From contig NZ_JBIWES010000016.1 in assembly GCF_044762665.1 (NCBI RefSeq), positions 17,329 to 81,328 of the forward strand: 64,000 nucleotides of DNA, written 5' to 3'. The translations under genes and the position numbers were made by a program. Below, piece after piece: positions 9,858-18,390 of this stretch (positions are counted from its first letter, which is position 1; the number at the start of each line of letters is the position of its first letter). The notes below the pieces were generated by a model, which searched no databases, was not told where the DNA came from, and was given only the letters and a program-made list of their open reading frames with translations. The stretch comes from Peribacillus frigoritolerans_B (lineage in GTDB: Bacteria > Bacillota > Bacilli > Bacillales > DSM-1321).

Positions 9858-10130
9858 GTGCGCCCTGCATGGGTGCAATCTATAGGATGCAAGTCTCGAA
9901 TCATGAAGGAAGCTTAACTTGAAGGGTGTCTGGGGTGACCCAGAATCTCAACTGGCTGTCTATCCGCGAATCTTTAATGAGGGGAACCTATGAACCGGCT
10001 ACCCGTACGTAGGTCTCAAAAGTCTATCTCAAAGATGTGAACATCTACATCACACTTAACTGAACTGTCGTTTACAGCACGGTACAGACGGTGGTGTGAG
10101 AGGTCGGGAGTTAATCACTCCCTCCTACTA
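9858..10130 (+). mobile_element. Group II intron remnant lacking its reverse transcriptase
   Basis: The stretch opens with GTGCGCCC, the conserved 5' end of bacterial group II introns, followed by domain-I-like sequence. It ends with a domain-V-like hairpin (GAACTGTCG ... ACGGTACAGACGGTG, about 10062-10093) and a domain-VI-like hairpin (GTCGGGAGTT ... CACTCCCTCCTACT). An intact element is 2-3 kb and encodes a reverse transcriptase/maturase in domain IV; only about 270 nt remain, so it cannot move by itself. This is pattern recognition, without a folded model. Confidence 0.65.
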
Positions 10131-10291
10131 AAAATATTCAAAAGATGATTCTTTAGTCATGATTTCATGTAACAAATATTAGTACTAATAGGTATTTATG
10201 TTAAACTAAAAGAGATTATTTTTGAATAATGCAAATTTTTGACGGTTGAGTCAATCAAAAGCCTCAAAATTTGTTTGCTTAGGAGGTATTT
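10131..10291 (+). promoter_or_regulatory. Leader region of the ABC-3C-like operon
   Basis: An AT-rich 160-nt stretch ahead of the operon. CAAATTTTTGACGGTTGAG and TCAATCAAAAGCCTCAAAATTTG make an imperfect inverted repeat at about 10231-10271, close to the start, and could be an operator. AGGAGG lies 7 nt before ATG 10292. Confidence 0.35.
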
Positions 10292-10507
10292 ATGGTTGAG
10301 GAAATACCTAAGGGTAAATATTATTATTTTGTTAATAAAGAAATAATTATTGTGAACAAAGTAAATCTGTTTAATTTGGCTGTAGTAAGATATGTTGATT
10401 CTATTAAGGAATTCGTAGTGGACATTAACTTTATCGACACAAAGCCTTCAAAAGAAACGTTTATATCTGTAATTGATTTAGAAGGAGGAAAAATAGGTGA
10501 TTCTTGA
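10292..10507 (+). CDS. Small unknown protein, first gene of the ABC-3C-like operon
   Basis: A 71-residue protein without a family I recognise; predicted mostly beta-strand (KYYYFVNKEIIIVNKVN, LAVVRYVDSIKEFVVDINF). It has a good ribosome site (AGGAGG) at ATG 10292. Its last 11 nt overlap the start of the next gene, and that gene's ribosome site (GAAGGAGG) lies inside this ORF, so the two are translationally coupled. Conserved coupling to a predicted defence operon suggests an accessory or regulatory subunit. Confidence 0.65.
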   Translation: MVEEIPKGKYYYFVNKEIIIVNKVNLFNLAVVRYVDSIKEFVVDINFIDTKPSKETFISVIDLEGGKIGDS

Positions 10508-11468
10508 ATTTTTAGACACCTCTTTAGATGGTCCTAGTTGGGAGAAGTTATGCATATCTTGTTACACCATGAAATATCAGACTCAACATTTTACAGAAGT
10601 ACCGGCTGAGCATAAAGGTGATGGTGGAATCGAGGGATTCACAAAATCAGGAGTTGTAATTCAATGTTATTGTCCTAACGATCCTAATTACTCACGTAAT
10701 GATCTCTATGAGCATCAAAGAGATAAGGTTACAAATGACATCGGAAAGTTTATTGATAAAAAGAACGCAGCTGTCTTAAAAAGCTTAGGATTACCATGTA
10801 TAAGTGAATGGCACTTTGTTGTTCCAGAGATTAAAGATAAAAGAATTATTCAACATATAGCTTCTAAAAGAGAAGTGGTAAGACAAACAAGAGAGGAAAA
10901 TCCTGAATTTTATGACTACATTGCTGATGATTTTGACATAATTATAAAAACAGCTGAAGATTTTAGAGTTGAGCTTACAACAATTTTAAGAAGTAATTTA
11001 ACTAATACGAAGTTAAGCTTTGCTATTTTACAATCACCACAGGTTGATTGGACAACATGTCCTGCTGATAAGGTGGCGAATGTTACAAGAAAATTAATTG
11101 CTATCAATCCTGACTTGACTGAAGATAAAGATGATCTTAACGACCTTTTAGAGATGTATATGTCTGCATATATCTCTGGGATTGCTTTGATAGAGCAATT
11201 AGGAGAAGGTTTTCCTGATATAAGGAAGGACATATTAGATTTAGCCGATCAATACAAAAAGCATGTTAAGGCTAAAACACTGTTAAATAGAGATAAATCT
11301 TTGAATCATAAGGTCTTTGATGAAATATCATGTGATTTTCAGCAAAAACTAAAAGCAGAGTTTAAACATATAAGTGATGCATCTATTATGAATTTGCAGA
11401 TGTCTTTAATTGCTGGTTGGCTTTCTGATTGTCCTATGGAATTCAAAGGGGCAGTGAAAAATGGATAA
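10497..11468 (+). CDS. ABC-three-component system effector with ABC-3C C-terminal domain (predicted)
   Basis: A 323-residue protein starting at GTG 10497. Residues about 15-70 look like a restriction-endonuclease-like fold: GDGGIEGFTKSGVVIQCY resembles the DGGID...QCK signature of Mrr-type nucleases, but the usual lysine is a tyrosine here, so catalysis is uncertain. The all-helical C-terminal half (about 190-318) ends in GWLSDCPMEF, resembling the GWLADC motif of the C-terminal domain in ABC-3C conflict systems. In those systems a variable N-terminal effector is fused to this domain and encoded with a middle component and an SMC-like ABC ATPase, which is the order seen here. Confidence 0.65.
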   Translation: MILEFLDTSLDGPSWEKLCISCYTMKYQTQHFTEVPAEHKGDGGIEGFTKSGVVIQCYCPNDPNYSRNDLYEHQRDKVTNDIGKFIDKKNAAVLKSLGLPCISEWHFVVPEIKDKRIIQHIASKREVVRQTREENPEFYDYIADDFDIIIKTAEDFRVELTTILRSNLTNTKLSFAILQSPQVDWTTCPADKVANVTRKLIAINPDLTEDKDDLNDLLEMYMSAYISGIALIEQLGEGFPDIRKDILDLADQYKKHVKAKTLLNRDKSLNHKVFDEISCDFQQKLKAEFKHISDASIMNLQMSLIAGWLSDCPMEFKGAVKNG

Positions 11469-11934
11469 TGACAGTTTTATATTAACAGATCAAATAATTT
11501 TTGATCCTAAACCTGAAGCTGTTCCATATCAATATAGGTTGAGTTATAAGATAGCTTTAACTTGTTTAATACTTGGAATGGCATGTGGAAAGGGTGGATG
11601 TTCATTATCTAAATTACATTTAATAAGTGTATCAATGTATTCAGAGAAAGAAATGAAGAATCTATTAAACTATGTTAACAGAAAGCCTGATACATACTTA
11701 GTACTTAGATATGATCCGACTATTAATAAAACGGTTGACTTTATGCTTGTTGAAAATATTTTATTTCAACAAGGTAATGGTTTATTTCGTTTAACGAAAA
11801 GTGGGAGGAAGTTTTTAAATAAAATAAAAAAAGATAAAGAACTGTTAAAAAATGAAAAAGATTTTTTAAATCAATTATCTAATGGACTAACAGAGGATTT
11901 GATTGAATCGATAAAAAAATCACTGCTGGGGTGA
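11461..11934 (+). CDS. ABC-3C middle component (predicted)
   Basis: A 157-residue protein beginning with ATG 11461, inside the last codons of the upstream gene (GGGGCAG upstream) and overlapping the ATPase gene. The helical, winged-helix-like composition (about residues 30-130, ending LFRLTKSGRKFLNKI) and its place between the effector-like and ATPase genes match the middle component of ABC-3C systems, thought to bridge the other two proteins. I cannot say which of the several middle-component types it is. Confidence 0.6.
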   Translation: MDNDSFILTDQIIFDPKPEAVPYQYRLSYKIALTCLILGMACGKGGCSLSKLHLISVSMYSEKEMKNLLNYVNRKPDTYLVLRYDPTINKTVDFMLVENILFQQGNGLFRLTKSGRKFLNKIKKDKELLKNEKDFLNQLSNGLTEDLIESIKKSLLG

Positions 11935-11939
11935 ATAAA

Positions 11940-13964
11940 ATGTTACGGGTAAGGCGATTGAAAGTAGAAATAGTAACCGAGTTTGACGTAGTAGGTTTTG
12001 ATGATACTTTTGATGATGATATGAATATAATTTGTAGTGATGAAAATACAAGTGGTAAGAGTTCAATAATATCTAGCATCTACTACGCTTTAGGATTAGA
12101 GGAAATCATTGGAGGTAAAGGGTATAACGTTTTAACTTCTGCATTCAAAACAAAAGTTCATTACGATAATAAGAATTTAGACGTCATTGAATCAAAAATT
12201 ATCCTTGAGATATTTAATGGAAATGAAGAGGTCACTATCCTTAGAGCAGCTAAAATGGAAAATAGAGAATCAAATTTAATGACAGTTTATTATTCGAAAA
12301 TGGATAAAATATATGACAAAGACACTAAAAAAGAAGATATGTACGTGCATTTGCAAAATTCCGCAACTAATAATAAAGGTTTTTTTACTTTTCTAGAAAA
12401 TTTTATAGGGTTGGACTTACCTTATGTTCCAACAAATGATGATAAAGAGAGAAAGCTTTATTTGCAATTAATATTTTCAAGCATGCTAATTGAACAAAAA
12501 AGAGGATGGTCTGACTTGTTTTCGGGAATGCCCCATTTCGGAATAAAAGAACCGAAAAAGAGGGTGATAGAGTATTTATTAAATATGGATACTCTTAAAA
12601 ACGAAAAATTAAAACATAACTTAAAAGTAACTAAACAGGAAATAACAGAGAATTGGAGTAGTCTATATAATAACACAGTTAGAGGTTTAGGGGATCTTGG
12701 TTTATCAATTACTGGGGTTAGCAATGAAGTGAAAATCATAGATGATCAACCGATCAATATAGTTTTTCAAGAACAAGACAAAGTTTATTTATTAGAAAAG
12801 TATATAGAAGTAAAAGAGAATGAATATAACAATTTAATCAAAACAAAACCAAGGAAAATTGAGAATTTTCAAGAACTTAAAGAAGAATTAAATAAAATCG
12901 ATGAGGAAACAATTAAGTTTGAAGAAAAAATTAGAACATTAAAATTGAAATTTAATAATGAAAAAATTAGCTTAAATAAGCTGTTAAGTAGTTTGCAACT
13001 TATACAGACTGATATTGTTAATAATCAAGACGCTAAAAAATTAAGAAATCTTGGATCAACTGAAGGATTTAAATCATTTAAAGATATTTGTCCTACTTGT
13101 AATCAGACCATTTCCGACTCTTTGTTAGTTGGACAAAATAAGGATAATGAAGTAATGAGTATTGATGATAATATCAGGCATTTAAAGTCACAAGAGAATC
13201 TATTTGAGTTTGCTATTGAACAAAAGAAAGCTAATCTTATTAAGATTGAACAAGATTTGAGTAGTTTAGATAAAAACTTATCTAAACTATATCAGCTTGC
13301 AAGGGTTACAAGGAATGATATCTTTGAAATGCATGGATCGATATCAGAAGCAACTATATACAAAAAAGTAGAGCTAAGTAAAACATTAGATGAATTGAAA
13401 AAAGTAAACAGTCAAACAGAAGATATAGAATCTAGGTTTAAAGACCTTTCTGATGAATGGAAGGAATACTTAATTAATTATAAAAAACTACCTAAGAATA
13501 GACTGACTGAATTAGATGAGGAAAAAATAAAGTTGTTAAGAAATAATTTTGTAGCTAATCTTAAAGAATTTGGTTACAGAAGTTCCGCAGATATAGATAA
13601 AGTAATGATTTCTAAAGATACATATATGCCTATAATTGAGAATTTTGATCTGAAATTTGATTCTTCAGCCAGTGATCATATTAGAAGAATATGGGCATTT
13701 ACTATAGCTATGGTTCAAACTTCTAATGAGTTTGATGGTAATCATCCTGGGATTTTAGTGTTTGATGAACCTGGTCAACACAGTATAATTGTTAAAGATA
13801 TGGAAGCGTTTTTAGATCGTTTAATTAAAATTTCTTCAAAAAATCAAGTTATAGTTGGGATTACTATTAAAGAAACAGATACAAAAGAACTTGTATTTAA
13901 AAAAATAAATAATGGTTCTAAGGGAATTGTAGTTAAGGACAGAGCGTTTAATAAATTAAGATAA
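11940..13964 (+). CDS. SMC/Rad50-like ABC ATPase of the ABC-3C-like operon
   Basis: I place the start at ATG 11940 because GGGGTGA lies 5 nt upstream; GTG 11931, overlapping the previous stop, is the alternative. The 674-residue protein has a Walker A loop (ENTSGKSS, lysine at about residue 40), long coiled coils (about 200-350 and 410-540), a zinc-hook-like CPTC at about 384-387, and a Walker B ILVFDEPGQHS (Asp-Glu at about 609-610). This is the Rad50/SMC layout. In ABC-3C systems such an ATPase is thought to sense foreign nucleic acid and license the effector. All four genes overlap or nearly overlap, so the system looks intact. Confidence 0.8.
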   Translation: MLRVRRLKVEIVTEFDVVGFDDTFDDDMNIICSDENTSGKSSIISSIYYALGLEEIIGGKGYNVLTSAFKTKVHYDNKNLDVIESKIILEIFNGNEEVTILRAAKMENRESNLMTVYYSKMDKIYDKDTKKEDMYVHLQNSATNNKGFFTFLENFIGLDLPYVPTNDDKERKLYLQLIFSSMLIEQKRGWSDLFSGMPHFGIKEPKKRVIEYLLNMDTLKNEKLKHNLKVTKQEITENWSSLYNNTVRGLGDLGLSITGVSNEVKIIDDQPINIVFQEQDKVYLLEKYIEVKENEYNNLIKTKPRKIENFQELKEELNKIDEETIKFEEKIRTLKLKFNNEKISLNKLLSSLQLIQTDIVNNQDAKKLRNLGSTEGFKSFKDICPTCNQTISDSLLVGQNKDNEVMSIDDNIRHLKSQENLFEFAIEQKKANLIKIEQDLSSLDKNLSKLYQLARVTRNDIFEMHGSISEATIYKKVELSKTLDELKKVNSQTEDIESRFKDLSDEWKEYLINYKKLPKNRLTELDEEKIKLLRNNFVANLKEFGYRSSADIDKVMISKDTYMPIIENFDLKFDSSASDHIRRIWAFTIAMVQTSNEFDGNHPGILVFDEPGQHSIIVKDMEAFLDRLIKISSKNQVIVGITIKETDTKELVFKKINNGSKGIVVKDRAFNKLR

Positions 13965-14009
13965 AGTACTGAAAGGAATGGTTTTAAACATTTCTCCTTC
14001 ACTGAGTTA

Positions 14010-14153
14010 ATGGATAAGTTGACTACTTTTTTAAAGCCTCTATCTGAATCTATTTTAGCTCAGGATGATTTCTTAGCGAATTAGAGAGTTGAAGGGCAAG
14101 AATGGATACCTTTAAATGAAAAAACAATTTCGTTCCGTATGAGTTATTTTTAG
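14010..14153 (+). pseudogene. Short broken reading frame after the ATPase gene
   Basis: The frame from ATG 14010 reads MDKLTTFLKPLSESILAQDD, then an in-frame TAG at 14082-14084, and continues open to a stop at 14151-14153. It looks like the end of a gene inactivated by a stop. I do not recognise the family. Confidence 0.35.
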
Positions 14154-14873
14154 TGTATATAACCTGATTACAAAACGTGTTACCTAACATAAAAAACACC
14201 CGTATCCAAAAGGGATCGATTGTTTTTTACTTTTAACCATAAAGGAATTTACCTTAAACAAGCAATTACTTTTACAACAATACGGGGGCGGTATTAATGA
14301 ATTGATTTAAGTGTGAATTCCACAACTCAAACTGATAGCACTCCACACATGTAGAGTATGGAACAATTGACGGCTGTTTTAAAATGGCCGGATTCGTATT
14401 AACCTTATCAAATCTAACCTGTATTAGCTTGATTAACATTTCTATCTTTTGAGAAAAATAATTACTTCAGGTTGAAAGTGAGGTAGCCATTGAATTTATA
14501 TTAGTAAATCCTCGTCCAATATGTTGTACCTACCTGAGTACAAGTTTACATAATACTGATTATAAGTAGAAAAGTAGCCTGATCATCGTTTGATACAGGT
14601 TTTATTTTTCGTACCCCTTATTCACCCCGTATGTGTATAGTTTATCGATTATATTAACTTTATTTTTATAGGGGGGGGAATTTATATGATTAATAAAGAA
14701 TTAATTAATTAGTAACAAACATGTAGGTGTTAATTTTTCTAAAGAGTCTAAATATTATTTGAGGTATAGGATCCAGAAAAACATTTCGACCTTCATTTAA
14801 GAGATAGAGATTAACATAAACAAAATGGAGCTAGCTTTATTCATTGATTGATTGATAGATAGCAAGAGATAAA
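14154..14873. other. Decayed intergenic stretch
   Basis: No intact gene. A weak hairpin (AAAAAACA ... TGTTTTTT, about 14189-14227) could terminate transcription. GGGGGGGG before ATG 14686 is followed by only eight codons, so it looks like a dead gene start. A short GATT/GATA microsatellite lies near 14843-14862. Confidence 0.45.
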
Positions 14874-15098
14874 GTGCTTAATGATTTGTATGGAAAGGTT
14901 GCTACTGATCTGATTACGCTATGCTGTTCCGTTTATATGGACGTAGACAGGGACTTTTTAGGAAATGAAGTAGATGAACATTTCGCTTATGATAATGAAG
15001 GTGAAAATCCATTTGTTCCCGTAAAAAAGCAGATAAGCACCTTTTGTATTGGTATAAATAAATTCTATACTGGGGGTATTGATCATGTTAACAGTTGA
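14874..15098 (+). CDS. Hypothetical protein, possibly truncated at its start
   Basis: A 74-residue frame opened by GTG 14874 with a poor ribosome site. An ATG at 14826 (reading MELALFID) lies upstream in another frame, separated from this frame by the tetranucleotide run GATT/GATA, so the real gene may begin there and be frameshifted. The peptide is acidic with two clustered cysteines (TLCCSVYMDV). I do not recognise a family. Its end overlaps the next gene, whose ribosome site is good, which supports an operon. Confidence 0.35.
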   Translation: MLNDLYGKVATDLITLCCSVYMDVDRDFLGNEVDEHFAYDNEGENPFVPVKKQISTFCIGINKFYTGGIDHVNS

Positions 15099-15276
15099 CG
15101 TAATTGCGGATTCTTTTAATAACCTAAAAGAGAAAGGAAGAATATCGGTTCCTTTAGAAGATCTCGATCTTCAATTCTTTTTAGAAGATGCATTAAAGGC
15201 ATGTAATATGAAATACTCCAAGGTTTTAGAGGGAAGAAAGAATAAAAAAATTGTTTATATTCTCGATAAAGTTTGA
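15085..15276 (+). CDS. Small hypothetical plasmid protein
   Basis: A 63-residue protein starting at ATG 15085, 8 nt after GGGGG. It is a soluble alpha/beta peptide (DVIADSFNNLKEKGRISVPL, then LQFFLEDALKAC). No family is recognised. A hairpin with a T-rich tail follows at 15313-15347. Confidence 0.55.
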   Translation: MLTVDVIADSFNNLKEKGRISVPLEDLDLQFFLEDALKACNMKYSKVLEGRKNKKIVYILDKV

Positions 15277-15312
15277 TATTTCTAAACTTCGCATAATCAA
15301 TTTTTAAACTCT

Positions 15313-15347
15313 AATAAAAGTTTGGGAAGACGCGACTTTTATTTTTA
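15313..15347 (+). terminator. Terminator-like hairpin
   Basis: AATAAAAGT pairs with ACTTTTATT across a 13-nt loop and is followed by TTTAC. Confidence 0.55.
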
Positions 15348-15382
15348 CTATTTAAATCACTCCTACTGATAATCAGAGAAAT

Positions 15383-15417
15383 AAAAAACCTACGCCTTGG
15401 GAACCCGTAGGTTTTTA
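15383..15417. terminator. Bidirectional terminator
   Basis: AAAAACCTACG pairs with CGTAGGTTTTT (one C bulged), A-rich on one side and T-rich on the other, so it can work on both strands. Confidence 0.7.
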
Positions 15418-15596
15418 TTGCCCCCGTCTATCGACGTCTTTAAATTTCCTTCCAAAATAACCAGATGTTGCAGACGAATAAGCAACCGCGTATTATAGGA
15501 TCTGAAAAAGTAGCCTTTTTGATATTCAGGACGTGCAGCTTCAATTACCCTAGAAAAAATAAATGAATTATTTTAAAGGCTAACAGAGTTTTTGTA

Positions 15597-15640
15597 AATG
15601 GCCAGTAACAGAGCATATTTCTGTTACTGGCCATTTTTAA
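15597..15640. terminator. Long perfect terminator hairpin
   Basis: AATGGCCAGTAACAGA pairs perfectly with TCTGTTACTGGCCATT (16 bp, 7-nt loop), followed by TTTAA. It insulates the next small-gene cluster. Apart from these hairpins, 15277-15762 holds no gene that I can support. Confidence 0.75.
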
Positions 15641-15762
15641 ATTTAAAAACATACGAACAAACGAATGATACTGGTCTTTTGTTTTGAAAAAACTTAATAT
15701 AGCTAATCTACAAGCATTTTACCTAACTGACGTCATACCTTTTATAAAGGGGGTAATTCAAA

Positions 15763-16062
15763 ATGACATACCGACCTACGGTAAGATATCCGTCCATTTA
15801 TCAGGACTATGTAAGTGAAGTTCATAATGCCACTTCATTAGATCGCAACCAAATTTTCCGTCTGGCCTTATTTATAGCCGCCCATTCAAAAGAATATAAC
15901 GATATCCTTAAAAAATATCAGAAGGGTGACGTCCCTCTCCCCTGCCCAGCATGGAGGATAGACGAAGAGAAATGTTGGCAGGAACAAAGCTATATTAAAA
16001 AAGAAGATACGCCCCAGGTCAAGATCTTTGAACAGGGAGGCATTAAACTGGTTATCGGTTGA
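15763..16062 (+). CDS. Hypothetical plasmid protein
   Basis: A 99-residue soluble protein starting at ATG 15763 with AAAGGGGG upstream. The N-terminal half (RPTVRYPSIYQDYVSEVHNA, then LDRNQIFRLALFIAAHS) resembles small DNA-binding ribbon-helix-helix proteins in size and pattern, but I cannot assign a family. It ends immediately next to a tiny convergent gene on the minus strand. Confidence 0.6.
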   Translation: MTYRPTVRYPSIYQDYVSEVHNATSLDRNQIFRLALFIAAHSKEYNDILKKYQKGDVPLPCPAWRIDEEKCWQEQSYIKKEDTPQVKIFEQGGIKLVIG

Positions 16063-16164
16063 TCATTTATTTTTCCTTTCGGTACTCTTAATAGAATGGG
16101 ATGCTGCTGCCTTATTTGCCAAGGCCTTAGCCAAGTCTTTTGATATTCCATCTTTACTGCTCAT
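16063..16164 (-). CDS. 33-residue basic small protein on the opposite strand
   Basis: Read on the minus strand from ATG 16164 to TGA 16063, this encodes a 33-residue basic, alanine-rich helical peptide (MSSKDGISKDLAKALANKAA...). A good ribosome site (GAGGTGA) lies 7 nt upstream. It converges exactly with the stop of the 15763 gene. It replaces a competing plus-strand frame at 16028-16237 that lacks a ribosome site. The function is unknown. Confidence 0.5.
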   Translation of the reverse strand: MSSKDGISKDLAKALANKAAASHSIKSTERKNK

Positions 16165-16304
16165 TCCATATCACCTCACATATCATCAAGAGCCTTGCCA
16201 CGATCGTTATAAAATATACCTCCCTCCAGCTATTTAGGAGCAACCGAGTGACCAACTTACCAACCAACCCATAGATAAATGCCTTTTAGAAGGGGGAAAA
16301 GCCG

Positions 16305-16715
16305 ATGAGAAGAGATAAACCATTGAATCCTGTTCTATCCAATGCTAAAAAAAGAGACCAGGTACCTCAAAAAAGAAAAATCCGATCCGATAAGCTTCAT
16401 GACATAAAAATCCCTGTTACGGATCTTATGGAAACAATCATTTTACGTGAATCCAGAAAACAATGGAAAGGATCTAAAACTACAATAGGAACGGAATTAC
16501 TTATATTTGGACTAGAAAACCTTTTCAACTACCCTGACGTCACTTATAACGACCTCCCTTCTACCGTCCATTGCAAAGTAAATCACGAGACATATCAAAG
16601 GATAGGGGAATATGCAGCCGAATGGAAATGCAGTATCAGGAAGGCAGCTCATCGAATCTTTATGGAGGCTTATAAGAAAAAACAACTAGGGGGCATAACA
16701 GATGGGGAAATATAG
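16305..16715 (+). CDS. Hypothetical plasmid DNA-binding-like protein
   Basis: A 136-residue basic protein from ATG 16305 (AGGGGG upstream). The C-terminal stretch (HCKVNHETYQRIGEYAAEW, then CSIRKAAHRIFMEAY) follows the strand-helix-helix pattern of ribbon-helix-helix DNA binders. Its end overlaps the next gene by 14 nt, so the two are coupled. The role is unknown; a plasmid maintenance or regulatory function would fit. Confidence 0.55.
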   Translation: MRRDKPLNPVLSNAKKRDQVPQKRKIRSDKLHDIKIPVTDLMETIILRESRKQWKGSKTTIGTELLIFGLENLFNYPDVTYNDLPSTVHCKVNHETYQRIGEYAAEWKCSIRKAAHRIFMEAYKKKQLGGITDGEI

Positions 16716-17289
16716 CCAAGCGAATCTTATAGATGAAGAACTATCCCTAATAAAATCGAATAATTTCATTGGTAAAATGCTTCATAAAATGAATAAAACA
16801 TCCGTGATTTTACTATCCATACAAGTTCCCCTAAACAGTTATTTAAGGGCAGAAATATTCTGTGAAGATATTCAAGATCTTTCAGAAATGCCCTTTTCAC
16901 AAAACGATTTAATGAAACTTCTATATGAAGATTTTCTTTACTTTGCAAAAATTAATCCCGATCCAAAGAAAATGTTTAAGCTTCTTTCAACCCTGGAACG
17001 TGAAAGTGGAAAAGATGCCATATTGGAAAAACAAACGGACTCAATTTTTAAACTCATTCATAAGGATCAACATCAAGAATTAGAGACCCTCGAATTAAGA
17101 ATGAGACGAAAATATGCCCTGCGTGGTGAAGTCTTGCTTGCTGATTTGGAAGAACACCACCCAAACCATGGCTATACCATTGAACGTGTGATTGAGCTTC
17201 TCTACATGGATTTTATTGATACTTTTAGAAAAGGGGATAATACTGAAGCAGTACAGAAAATCATTAAATTATTGGATGTTGAAGAATAA
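16702..17289 (+). CDS. Hypothetical plasmid protein
   Basis: A 195-residue soluble, mainly helical protein from ATG 16702 (AGGGGG upstream), overlapping the preceding gene by 14 nt. No family is recognised. The two genes form a two-gene operon closed by the nested hairpin at 17296-17340. Confidence 0.6.
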   Translation: MGKYSQANLIDEELSLIKSNNFIGKMLHKMNKTSVILLSIQVPLNSYLRAEIFCEDIQDLSEMPFSQNDLMKLLYEDFLYFAKINPDPKKMFKLLSTLERESGKDAILEKQTDSIFKLIHKDQHQELETLELRMRRKYALRGEVLLADLEEHHPNHGYTIERVIELLYMDFIDTFRKGDNTEAVQKIIKLLDVEE

Positions 17290-17295
17290 TAAATA

Positions 17296-17340
17296 GCCTA
17301 AAGGCGTTAGCAGGGTTAACCCTGCTTTATGTCTTTAGGC
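17296..17340 (+). terminator. Nested hairpin after the two-gene operon
   Basis: Outer arms GCCTAAAG and CTTTAGGC enclose the palindrome AGCAGGGTTAACCCTGCT. The T-tail is weak. Confidence 0.55.
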
Positions 17341-17613
17341 AAGAATTTATGACCTTCTGTATTTTAAATAAAATAGGTAATTATAAGCAGGTTGTGTCTT
17401 TTCTAATCCTTACAAATTTTGTAGGGAAAGTGAATTATACAGTGTTTATGTTAGAGGCTCGTCTTTAATTGCATAAGCAGGATTTATTCTTTTTAAGATG
17501 AATTTATAGAATAGTTAAAAAACAGACTATATTGTTAGATGATGTATAGGTTAATTTTAGAAAAATTGGTCACTAATTATGTTGTAACTTGATTAGTGAG
17601 AAGGGGGTTAAAA

Positions 17614-17754
17614 ATGGATAATATATTGACTATTATCATGTGGATCATTACTTTTGAAACAATCCCAGTGGCTATAAAGCAAAAAATAAATAATGAGGTT
17701 ATTAGTTTTTTCAATATTGCTACCTCCTGTTGTATTAAATCAATTTTTGATTAG
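17614..17754 (+). CDS. 46-residue hydrophobic peptide
   Basis: ATG 17614 with AAGGGGG 7 nt upstream encodes 46 residues, hydrophobic at the N-terminus (NILTIIMWIITF) and ending with CCIKSIFD. It may be a truncated membrane protein or a real small peptide. No relative is known to me. Confidence 0.35.
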   Translation: MDNILTIIMWIITFETIPVAIKQKINNEVISFFNIATSCCIKSIFD

Positions 17755-17795
17755 TTTTCCTAAAAAGATGAAAAAAACACATATATATTTATTTC

Positions 17796-17814
17796 ACAGT
17801 ACGAATACACTGCA
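17796..17814 (+). repeat. 19-bp motif, copy 1
   Basis: ACAGTACGAATACACTGCA, nearly identical (one C/T difference) to 38855-38873 beside the second resolvase. Its arms CAGT and ACTG form a short palindrome. Confidence 0.5.
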
Positions 17815-17821
17815 CTTGTTG

Positions 17822-17842
17822 AACTATCCTGCCCCGATAGTT
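17822..17842 (+). repeat. CTGCCCC-loop stem-loop, copy 1
   Basis: AACTATC and GATAGTT pair around the loop CTGCCCC. A second stem-loop with the same loop and different arms lies at 41831-41851. Confidence 0.5.
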
Positions 17843-17984
17843 TAAGTACTATCATTCACAATCTCAATAGAGTAGAACCTATTGAGACACATTCAAAGTA
17901 CCTCTAAATTAGGCTATATAATGTCTCATAAGACTTGTATCAAAATGCTTATCGTTGTAAATGCGCATTTTCCTGACTCTACCC

Positions 17985-18130
17985 TATGACCATCAAGCTA
18001 AGATTTTGAAGTACCCCCAAAATGAAAATTTTCTTTCTCTACAGTTAGTTACTTTGAGAAGTCAGCTCTTTTTTCGTTTTGGGGGTGATTACTTTTCTTA
18101 TGTTGATGGCCATGTGGTGCTACCCCTTTT
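17985..18130 (-). pseudogene. Degenerate copy of the 46.7-kb leader/hydrophobic-peptide locus
   Basis: The minus strand reads HQKGVAPHGHQHKKS, matching HLGVLPHAHQGKIS of the leader ORF at 46745-46816. Further downstream it has IFILGVLQNLSLMVIG, resembling the hydrophobic peptide encoded at 46662-46748. Insertions and stops separate the parts, so this copy looks dead. The plus-strand frame here (17961-18179) is a shadow. Confidence 0.4.
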
Positions 18131-18390
18131 TGATGTTCAAGAAAATAATTTAAAGAAAAGGCTTATTTATATTTATTGATTTCATATTGAAGATAAACCG
18201 GATAATTTATTATCTGGTTATTTCTCTTTTTGATAACCCATTGTATCAATGTTTCTTATGTATTCACAAAGGATACTTTATAAATATATACTTCCTTTTT
18301 TAAAAAAAGTTTTCAAATTGAAAACCTAAGGGTATAATAATATTAAGTTAATATTATTAACATTAATAAAAGGAAGGATGTATTCCCAAC

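Noticed and set aside
10497..10700. Calling the ABC-3C effector a confident nuclease
   Set aside because: The DGGIE motif fits, but the lysine expected after the glutamine is missing, so activity cannot be claimed.
16028..16237. Plus-strand frame of 69 codons
   Set aside because: No ribosome site; the antisense 33-residue ORF here has a good one and fits exactly between neighbours.
17961..18179. Plus-strand frame of 72 codons
   Set aside because: No ribosome site, and the opposite strand carries a recognisable decayed copy of the 46.7-kb peptide locus.
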